Shown here in pieces: positions 29,140-35,364 of a stretch of DNA of 64,000 nucleotides. Each line of letters opens with the position of its first letter. Position 1 is the first letter of the stretch. The notes below the pieces were generated by a model. The model saw nothing but the letters and a program-made list of their open reading frames with translations. It ran no database searches and was not told the DNA's origin. The DNA lies in NCBI RefSeq assembly GCF_000018545.1, contig NC_012587.1, positions 558,001-622,000 of the forward strand. Reading direction: 5' to 3'. A program made the translations under genes and the position numbers. This DNA comes from Sinorhizobium fredii NGR234. Its GTDB lineage: Bacteria > Pseudomonadota > Alphaproteobacteria > Rhizobiales > Rhizobiaceae.

Positions 29140-30150
29140 ATGGCCTCATCCACGGCAGAAAAATCCCCGATCACCATCCGTCTCTGCGGGCCGCGCGGCT
29201 TCTGCGCCGGCGTCGACAGGGCGATTCAGATCGTCGTGCTGGCCCTCAAGGAATTCGGCGCTCCGGTCTATGTCCGCCACGAGATCGTGCATAACCGCTA
29301 TGTCGTGGAAGGGCTGGAGGCCAAGGGAGCGATCTTCGTCGAGGAGCTCGACGAAATTCCGCCGGAGCATCGCAAGCAGCCGGTCGTCTTCTCCGCGCAT
29401 GGCGTGCCGAAGTCGGTGCCTGCCGATGCCGACCAACGAAACCTCTTCTATCTCGACGCCACCTGTCCGCTGGTCTCGAAAGTCCACAAGCAGGCGATGC
29501 GCCACCATCGGCTGGGGCGGCATGTGGTGCTGATCGGCCATGCCGGGCATCCCGAGGTCATCGGCACGATGGGGCAATTGCCGGAGGGCACGGTCTCCCT
29601 CATCGAGACGGTGGAGGATGCCGACGCCTATGTGCCGCCGGACCCGGACAATCTCGGCTTCGTGACGCAGACGACGCTGTCGGTGGACGACACCGCGGGG
29701 GTCATCAAGCGCTTGCATGAGCGCTTCCCGAACCTGACGGCGCCGGCCGCCGATTCGATCTGCTACGCCACGACCAATCGCCAGGAGGCGGTCAAGCAGG
29801 CCGCCCCCGGCTGCGATCTGTTCCTGGTCGTCGGCGCCCCCAACTCGTCCAATTCCAAGCGGCTGGTCGAAGTGGCGTTGCGGGCAGGGGCGAAGCATGC
29901 CGTCCTCGTGCAGCGCGCCTCGGAGATCGACTGGGACACGCTGGGTGACATCACGACGGTAGGCCTGTCGGCCGGCGCTTCGGCGCCGGAAGTGATCGTC
30001 AACGAGATCATCGAGGCGTTCCGCGAGCGCTATCAAGCGGCCGTCGAACTCGCCGATACGGTCGAGGAAAACGAGAACTTCCTCGTCAATCGCGAGCTTC
30101 GCCATGTCGAACTGACCGCCGCCGACATGGCTTTCGTCAACGGCGAATAG
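29140..30150 (+). CDS. ispH: 4-hydroxy-3-methylbut-2-enyl diphosphate reductase
   Basis: A 336-residue iron-sulfur enzyme, the last step of the non-mevalonate isoprenoid pathway. The three cluster cysteines lie in [24 protein letters not shown] and [14 protein letters not shown]. The His/Glu active-site segments [19 protein letters not shown] and [10 protein letters not shown] are intact. The start is 3 bp after the DUF1304 gene, so they are probably co-transcribed. Confidence 0.97.
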   Translation: MASSTAEKSPITIRLCGPRGFCAGVDRAIQIVVLALKEFGAPVYVRHEIVHNRYVVEGLEAKGAIFVEELDEIPPEHRKQPVVFSAHGVPKSVPADADQRNLFYLDATCPLVSKVHKQAMRHHRLGRHVVLIGHAGHPEVIGTMGQLPEGTVSLIETVEDADAYVPPDPDNLGFVTQTTLSVDDTAGVIKRLHERFPNLTAPAADSICYATTNRQEAVKQAAPGCDLFLVVGAPNSSNSKRLVEVALRAGAKHAVLVQRASEIDWDTLGDITTVGLSAGASAPEVIVNEIIEAFRERYQAAVELADTVEENENFLVNRELRHVELTAADMAFVNGE

Positions 30151-30208
30151 CGGGACGATAAATCGTCCTGCTCCAATTCCTGGAATCCCTTTTCCGAAAG
30201 TAGCGACC

Positions 30209-31189
30209 TTGGCAGTTTACACCGATATCACGGAAGACGAGTTGGCCGGCTTTCTGGCCGCCTATGATGTGGGAACGCTCACTTCCTACAAGGGCATCGC
30301 CGAAGGCGTGGAGAACTCGAACTTCCTTCTCCATACGACCAGGGGCTCCTATATCCTGACGCTTTACGAAAAGCGGGTGAATGCCGATGACCTCCCGTTC
30401 TTCCTGGGGTTGATGCACCATCTCGCCGAACGCGGGCTGTCCTGCCCGCTGCCCTTGCCGCGCGCTGATGGCGCGCTGCTCGGCACGTTGTCCGGCCGGC
30501 CGGCCGCCGTCATCTCCTTTCTCGAAGGCATGTGGCTGAGGAAGCCCGAGGCGCAGCATTGCCGTGAAGTCGGCCGGGCGCTCGCCTCGATGCACGAGGC
30601 TGGCGAGGGGTTTGCCTTGACGCGGGCCAATGCGCTCTCCGTCGGCGGCTGGCGGCCGCTCTGGCGGAATTCCGAGGCCCGCGCCGACGAGGTGCAGGAC
30701 GGTCTGAAGGAGGACATCGCGGCGGAGCTCGCCTATCTCGAAGACCATTGGCCGCGAAACCTGCCGCAGGGCGTGATCCATGCGGATCTCTTCCCGGACA
30801 ACGTCTTCTTCCTCGGCGATCGCCTTTCCGGTCTCATCGATTTCTACTTCGCCTGCAACGATTTCCTCGCATACGATATCGCCGTCTGCCTGAACTCCTG
30901 GTGCTTCGAGAAGAACGGCTCCTACAACATCACCAAGGGAATGGCCCTGCTTTCCGGTTACGAGAGCGTACGCAAGCTGACGGCGGAGGAGGTAAGCGCC
31001 CTGCCGCTGCTGGCGCGCGGCTCGGCGCTGCGCTTCTTCCTGACGCGCCTCTACGACTGGCTGATGACGCCGGCCGGCGCGCTGGTGGTCAAGAAGGACC
31101 CGCTCGAATATCTGACGAAGCTCCGCTTCCATCGCGCCGTCGTATCGAGCGCCGAATACGGCCTGCGACGCGACGAGGCTTCGCAATGA
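30209..31189 (+). CDS. thrB: Homoserine kinase, ThrB2 (aminoglycoside-phosphotransferase fold)
   Basis: A 326-residue kinase of the choline/APH fold, the form of homoserine kinase used by many alphaproteobacteria. It phosphorylates homoserine for threonine synthesis; thrC is about 9 kb away. The Brenner motif is [13 protein letters not shown], followed by [18 protein letters not shown] as the DFG-like segment. [13 protein letters not shown] near the start is typical. The start is TTG at 30209 with no ATG nearby. Its stop overlaps the rnhA start (ATGA). Confidence 0.92.
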   Translation: MAVYTDITEDELAGFLAAYDVGTLTSYKGIAEGVENSNFLLHTTRGSYILTLYEKRVNADDLPFFLGLMHHLAERGLSCPLPLPRADGALLGTLSGRPAAVISFLEGMWLRKPEAQHCREVGRALASMHEAGEGFALTRANALSVGGWRPLWRNSEARADEVQDGLKEDIAAELAYLEDHWPRNLPQGVIHADLFPDNVFFLGDRLSGLIDFYFACNDFLAYDIAVCLNSWCFEKNGSYNITKGMALLSGYESVRKLTAEEVSALPLLARGSALRFFLTRLYDWLMTPAGALVVKKDPLEYLTKLRFHRAVVSSAEYGLRRDEASQ

Positions 31190-31647
31190 AGCACGTCGAC
31201 ATCTTTACCGACGGCGCCTGCTCGGGAAACCCCGGGCCTGGCGGCTGGGGCGCGGTGCTGCGCTACGGCGAGGTGGAGAAGGAGATGTTCGGTGGCGAAG
31301 CGGAGACCACCAACAACCGCATGGAACTGATGGCTGCGATCTCCGCCCTGAACGCCCTGAAGCAGCCCTGCGAGGTCGATCTGCACACCGACAGCAAATA
31401 TGTCATGGACGGCATCTCGAAATGGATTCACGGCTGGAAGCGCAACGGCTGGAAAACCGGCGACAGGAAGCCGGTGAAGAACGGCGAGCTCTGGCAGGCG
31501 CTCGATGAGGCGAGGGACCGCCACCAGGTGACCTGGCACTGGGTCAAGGGGCACGCCGGCCATCCGGAGAACGAGCGTGCCGATGAACTTGCCCGCAAGG
31601 GCATGGAGCCGTTCAAGAAGGTGCGCCGCACGGATGCGGTGAAATAA
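31186..31647 (+). CDS. rnhA: Ribonuclease HI
   Basis: A 153-residue RNase HI that cleaves the RNA strand of RNA-DNA hybrids. The four acidic catalytic residues are recognisable in [12 protein letters not shown] (Asp), NNRMELMAA (Glu), LHTDSKYV (Asp) and ENERADELA (Asp), and [12 protein letters not shown] holds the catalytic His. The ATG overlaps the thrB stop by 4 bp, indicating coupling. Confidence 0.96.
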   Translation: MKHVDIFTDGACSGNPGPGGWGAVLRYGEVEKEMFGGEAETTNNRMELMAAISALNALKQPCEVDLHTDSKYVMDGISKWIHGWKRNGWKTGDRKPVKNGELWQALDEARDRHQVTWHWVKGHAGHPENERADELARKGMEPFKKVRRTDAVK

Positions 31648-31672
31648 AGGCTATCCGCCGAGCGCGTGTTGG

Positions 31673-31699
31673 CCCCTCATCCGCCTGCCGGCACCTTCT
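31673..31699 (+). repeat. ABC-like palindromic repeat 1, left part (interrupted by IS110 element A)
   Basis: The segment from CCCCTCATCCGCC to GCACCTTCT is the left arm of a repeat whose remainder begins at 32978. Joining the two gives a continuous repeat, starting CCCCTCA and ending TGAGGGG, that matches the start of the second copy at 49394. This shows the exact insertion point of the mobile element, at the CT of 31698-31699. Confidence 0.85.
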
Positions 31700-31823
31700 T
31701 GGATGTTAGATTTCTGGCATGATGGTGATTGCCGGGCGGGCCATCACCCGCCCGCCCGGCAGCCGGTTGTCGGATCGTCACCTTCCAAGCCGCAGGGGCT
31801 GTGGGGAGCAGGATCGCGACCGG
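31698..31823 (+). repeat. 126-bp tandem unit, copy 1 (outer left end of IS110 element A)
   Basis: It is identical to 31824-31949. The unit begins exactly at the CT core and ends exactly before the next CT. It contains a strong hairpin (GCCGGGCGGG/CCCGCCCGGC, 31731-31760), a left-target-guide-like CACCTTCC (31779-31786), a small hairpin (31788-31800), a right-target-guide-like GGGGAG (31803-31808) and a closing CCGGT/ACCGG stem (31763-31767 with 31819-31823). Confidence 0.95.
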
Positions 31824-31949
31824 CTTGGATGTTAGATTTCTGGCATGATGGTGATTGCCGGGCGGGCCATCACCCGCCCGCCCGGCAGCCGGTTGTCGGA
31901 TCGTCACCTTCCAAGCCGCAGGGGCTGTGGGGAGCAGGATCGCGACCGG
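31824..31949 (+). repeat. 126-bp tandem unit, copy 2 (inner left end of IS110 element A)
   Basis: A perfect second copy of 31698-31823, also starting at CT. The guide-like segments recur at 31905-31912 and 31929-31934. The downstream neighbour is the donor-binding-loop region, which exists only once. Two intact left ends are therefore present. Confidence 0.95.
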
Positions 31950-31999
31950 CTCTTCATCTGACCCGTGTGGTTGCCGGAACTTTGAGGTTCGTATCCAAG
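31857..31999 (+). ncRNA. Predicted bridge RNA of IS110 element A
   Basis: The region reads as hairpin, target-binding loop, then donor-binding loop. The target guides are CACCTTCC (31905-31912), matching the left target CACCTTCT for 7 nt, and GGGGAG (31929-31934), complementary to CTCCCC across the core. The donor guides are TGGTTGC (31968-31974), equal to the right end at 32970-32976, and ATCCAAG (31993-31999), complementary to the left end CTTGGAT. A GAAC/GTTC hairpin lies between the donor guides. The ends of the RNA are not known, and a second target loop lies upstream. Confidence 0.6.
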
Positions 32000-32014
32000 A
32001 CAGGGACGACGAAG

Positions 32015-32965
32015 ATGAGCAATATTAGCATGATCTGTGCCGGAATCGATGTTGCCAAGGACCGCCTCGAGGTCGCCGTCCATCCCGGCGGGGCGCGGCT
32101 CGATGTCGGTAATGACGCGGCCGGGCTCCAGGCCCTCGACGCCTTTCTCGACACCCATGGTGTCCAGCGCGTCGGCTTCGAGGCTTCCGGCGGTTATGAG
32201 TGGCGGCTGATGGCGCACCTGCGCCAAGGGCCGCGGCCGGCCGCCCGGCTGCAGCCGGCGCAGGTGCGCGCCTTCGCCAAAAGCCGGCTGCAGCGGGCCA
32301 AGAACGATCGCCTCGATGCGCGGTTGATCGCCGCTTTCACCGCCGCGCTGGAGCGGCTGCCGGAGCTGCCGGAGGCCCGGTTCGACAACCTCGCCGCCGA
32401 ACTGACCTATCTGGAGCAGATCGAGCAGCAGATCGCTCTGGTCAAGACTTTTGCCGAGGCGGCCCTGACCGACAGCATCCGGCGCCGCCATCAGCGGCAG
32501 ATCGAAACGCTCACCAAGAAACGCGAGGCCGAGATCGAACGCATCGCCAAGGCGATGCGCGCGGATGCGCAGCTCTCCCGCCGGCTCGACCTGCTCGTTT
32601 CGATCAAGGGCATCGGCCTGCGCAGCGCCCTTGCCCTCGTCATCCGCCTGCCCGAGCTCGGCCAGGCCAGCCGCGAGGAAGTCGCCGCCCTGGTCGGCGT
32701 CGCGCCCTTTGACGACGACACCGGCAAGCGGTGCGGCATCCGCCACATCGACGGCGGACGCGAACGCTTGCGCAAGGCTGTTTTCATGTGCGCCTTCACC
32801 GCCGCCCGCCACAATCCGGACCTTGCCGCCTTCTACAAGCGCCTGCGCCAGAAGGGCAAGGATCATAAGCTCGCCGTCATCGCCGTCGCCCGCAAGCTCG
32901 TCGTCCTCGCCAATGCCGTCGTCGCCCGCGGCTCCGAATGGACACCGCGATATCAACATCCCTGA
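32015..32965 (+). CDS. IS110-family transposase/recombinase, element A
   Basis: A 316-residue DEDD recombinase. The RuvC-like N-terminal domain has AGIDVAKDRLEVAV (Asp), VGFEASGGYEW (Glu) and AKNDRLDARLIA (Asp pair). A coiled-coil middle (about 130-185) leads to the C-terminal domain with SIKGIGLRSALALVI and GVAPFDDDTGKRCGIRHI. At Thr236 (codon ACC, 32720-32722) relatives usually have Ser in a DSG motif, probably the family nucleophile. The ATG at 32015 follows AGGGACGACGAAG. Otherwise it looks full length. Confidence 0.9.
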   Translation: MSNISMICAGIDVAKDRLEVAVHPGGARLDVGNDAAGLQALDAFLDTHGVQRVGFEASGGYEWRLMAHLRQGPRPAARLQPAQVRAFAKSRLQRAKNDRLDARLIAAFTAALERLPELPEARFDNLAAELTYLEQIEQQIALVKTFAEAALTDSIRRRHQRQIETLTKKREAEIERIAKAMRADAQLSRRLDLLVSIKGIGLRSALALVIRLPELGQASREEVAALVGVAPFDDDTGKRCGIRHIDGGRERLRKAVFMCAFTAARHNPDLAAFYKRLRQKGKDHKLAVIAVARKLVVLANAVVARGSEWTPRYQHP

Positions 32966-32977
32966 AACATGGTTGCT

Positions 32978-33058
32978 CCCCGCAAGCGGGGCGAAGGGAC
33001 TTGCCGCGCCGTTCCAGTCCCCTCTCCCCGCATGCGGGGAGAGGGTTAGGGTGAGGGG
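32978..33058 (+). repeat. ABC-like palindromic repeat 1, right part
   Basis: It begins CCCCGCAAGCGGGG and ends with CTCTCCCCGCATGCGGGGAGAG and GGGTGAGGGG. It continues the left part at 31673-31699. It retains an uninterrupted copy of the site used by element B, AGTCCC-CT-CTCCCC, with the core at 33022-33023. Confidence 0.85.
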
Positions 33059-33087
33059 CATTCAGCCTGGTTTGCGCGTCGACTGGA

Positions 33088-33573
33088 TCAAAGCTGCTCC
33101 AACATCGCCGCCGCGCCCGATACCGTCGCCTGACCGGGCGCGTCTTCGACATTCAGCGCCTTGACCACGCCGTCCTCGACCAGCATCGAATAGCGCTTCG
33201 AGCGGATGCCGAGCGTTCCGGCCGACAGATCGATGTCCAGGCCAAGCGCCTTGGTGAAGGCAGCGTTCCAATCCGACAGGAAATGGATCTTGCCCATGCC
33301 GCCCGACGAGGTTGCCCAGGCGCCCATCACATGCAGGTCGTTGACGGCGACCACGGCGATGTCGTCGACGCCGCGCGCCAGGATCGCATCGCGGTTTTCG
33401 AGATAGCCGGGAAGATGGTTGAGCGAGCACGTCGGGGTGAACGCCCCCGGCACGGCGAAAAGGACGACGCGCTTGCCCTTGAAGAGCTGGTCGGTGGTCA
33501 CCTCGACCGGGCCGTCGGCGGTCTTTTCCTTGAAGGTTGCGTTGGGCAGCTTGTCTCCGACAGCGATGGTCAC
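33088..33573 (-). CDS. Peroxiredoxin (Prx5/AhpE-like redoxin)
   Basis: A 161-residue thiol peroxidase. The peroxidatic site is VPGAFTPTCSLNHLPG with Cys49, and the conserved GVDDIAVVAVND and WATSSGG segments follow. Only this Cys is obvious, so it would be recycled by an outside thiol such as glutaredoxin or glutathione. Located in the cytoplasm. The ATG follows GGAGAGA. The IS110 element lies about 110 bp past its stop. Confidence 0.92.
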   Translation of the reverse strand: MTIAVGDKLPNATFKEKTADGPVEVTTDQLFKGKRVVLFAVPGAFTPTCSLNHLPGYLENRDAILARGVDDIAVVAVNDLHVMGAWATSSGGMGKIHFLSDWNAAFTKALGLDIDLSAGTLGIRSKRYSMLVEDGVVKALNVEDAPGQATVSGAAAMLEQL

Positions 33574-33644
33574 GGGTCTCTCCTCGATTTCACTTCATGG
33601 TCCGGCCTTGGGGCGCCGAGCCTGCGAGGGACTATAGGAGCACG

Positions 33645-34487
33645 TCAGTCAAAGGCAAGCGTGGTTTCCATGCTGCGATCGCCGGCGCGCACCGTGAGCG
33701 CAATCGGTTTGCCGGCAACCTTCCGGTCCTTGCCGGAGAGCTTTAAAGGAATGTCCACACGGCGCTCGGCGCCCGCCGCGTCGCCCACGACAGGTGCACC
33801 GAAGGCGAACCCCGCAGGCCCGGCCAGGAAGATTTCCGGCTTGCCCGCATCTCGCGGAAGCCGAAGATCAAGGTGGATGACCCCGCCAGCCGCATCGAAG
33901 GCGGCTTTCATGATCCTGAAGTCGTCCGACGGCGGCTCCGGAAGCGATGCGACGGCCTTCTCGATGCGCGCGCCGTCCAGCGGATTGTCGAATTCGCCGC
34001 CCTTGAGGGTGAGATCAAGGGTCCCCTGAACCGGGATGCAGATGTCTTCGCAAACACCGAGGAACACCGTAGCCCGGACCGCCAGATCCTTTTCGTCGCT
34101 CACCCGTCTCAGCACCAGCGGGAAGGCAACCGAGCTGTCGTAGCCGACATAGCGCCCCGGTCCCTCGCCAAAGGTCTTGGGTGCGGGAAAACGAATCGCC
34201 TCCAGGGCGACGCCGCCGCTCGGATCGAACGTGACCTGCGGCGGTATGCCGCTCGCGCCGGGATCGCGCCAGTAGGTCTTCCAACCGGGCTCCAGTTTGA
34301 TTTCGACAATCGCGGGAATGGAGCCGTCCGGTCTTGGTTGGGAGGCCACCAGACGGATCGCTCCGCCGGGGGAGGTCACCCACGCACTGCTGGCGGCCTG
34401 GGACGGCATCGGCAAAAAAATAGCGGCGAGAAGGCTTGCCTTCGCGAGCCCCTGAGCCATCTTCTTCCTGGTTCGGCGTCTGTTCAT
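33645..34487 (-). CDS. DsbD alpha-domain-like periplasmic protein
   Basis: A 280-residue exported protein with signal peptide (AKASLLAAIFLPMPSQAAS). The Ig-like domain carries WKTYWRDPGASGIPP and the Cys pair GVCEDICIPV, which match the N-terminal thiol-exchange domain of DsbD/ScsB. The membrane and thioredoxin domains of DsbD are absent. It may accept or pass on reducing equivalents in the periplasm, perhaps with a separate CcdA. This is inferred from family only. Confidence 0.8.
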   Translation of the reverse strand: MNRRRTRKKMAQGLAKASLLAAIFLPMPSQAASSAWVTSPGGAIRLVASQPRPDGSIPAIVEIKLEPGWKTYWRDPGASGIPPQVTFDPSGGVALEAIRFPAPKTFGEGPGRYVGYDSSVAFPLVLRRVSDEKDLAVRATVFLGVCEDICIPVQGTLDLTLKGGEFDNPLDGARIEKAVASLPEPPSDDFRIMKAAFDAAGGVIHLDLRLPRDAGKPEIFLAGPAGFAFGAPVVGDAAGAERRVDIPLKLSGKDRKVAGKPIALTVRAGDRSMETTLAFD

Positions 34488-34734
34488 GGCTTAGCACTAG
34501 CGCGTTTCAGCGTCCGTCTCTAGCCGTCGCGGGAGCTCGGCGATCATATCTGCTTGATCGGCGACGCCGGGTGATGGGGTTCTGCCCATACTGGGTTCCA
34601 ATTCATGCGGACCTGTTTCTTTTCGGTCGTTGGAGCTCCAAACCAGCACGGAAGAGCGTCGTGCGTGCAAATATCGGCCGGCGCCACGCAGAGGCGCTTT
34701 TCATTTCGCGCCGAATTGATAGGCTATCTTCACT

Positions 34735-35340
34735 ATGGCGACAGCGGTGCAGCAAAAGATACGCGAACGTGGTTTCCTTGACGGTCAGTTCCTGATCGCC
34801 ATGCCCAGTATGTTCGATGCCAATTTTGCCCGCACGGTCATCTTCGTCTGCGCCCATTCGGAAGACGGCGCGATGGGCTTCGTGCTGAACAGACCCCAGC
34901 GGCTGACCTTCCCGGACGTGCTCCTGCACCTGCAACTGCTCGATCCCGACGAAGTGATCCGACTGCCTTCGGCGGCGCGCGAATTCCAGATTCAGGCTGG
35001 CGGCCCCGTCGAGACCGGCCGTGGTTTCGTCCTGCATTCGGACGATTACCTCAGCGATTCAAGCATTCCGGTCAGCGACGACATCTGCCTCACCGCGACG
35101 CTCGACATCGTCAAGGCCATTTCGCGCGGCGAGGGGCCTCTCAAGGCCACGATGCTGCTCGGCTATGCCGGATGGGGACCGGGGCAGCTCGAAAACGAAA
35201 TCTCCAGCAACGGCTGGCTGACGTGCCCGGCGCGCGAGGAACTGATCTTCAGCCGTGACCTCGACGAGAAATACGATCGGGCGCTTGCTTTGATGGGCAT
35301 CTCTCCGGCAATGCTGTCCTCTGACGCCGGCCACGCCTGA
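34735..35340 (+). CDS. YqgE/AlgH family protein
   Basis: A 201-residue member of DUF179. The family opening [26 protein letters not shown] and the [10 protein letters not shown] block are clear, as are [13 protein letters not shown] and [16 protein letters not shown]. The biochemical role is not known, although AlgH has been linked to transcription in Pseudomonas. The ATG at 34735 has a weak ribosome site. It converges on the GGDEF-EAL gene. Confidence 0.93.
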
Positions 35341-35364
35341 CAGACATGCTGCCGCTTCCCGCCG

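Larger units (their letters stand above)
31700..32977 (+). mobile_element. IS110-family insertion sequence, element A
   Basis: The limits are set by comparison with the uninterrupted repeat at 49394: insertion at a CT leaves CT on both sides (31698-31699 and 32976-32977). A CT-flanked inner left end also exists at 31826 because of the 126-bp tandem duplication. The left end is noncoding and precedes the transposase at 32015; the right end is only 12 bp. No inverted repeats are seen, as usual for the family. The element lies between rnhA and a peroxiredoxin gene. Confidence 0.85.

Noticed and set aside
31671-33060. ABC-like hairpins as transcription terminators
   Set aside because: The stems are strong but no T-run follows, and the sequence recurs as an interspersed repeat; repeat identity explains them better.
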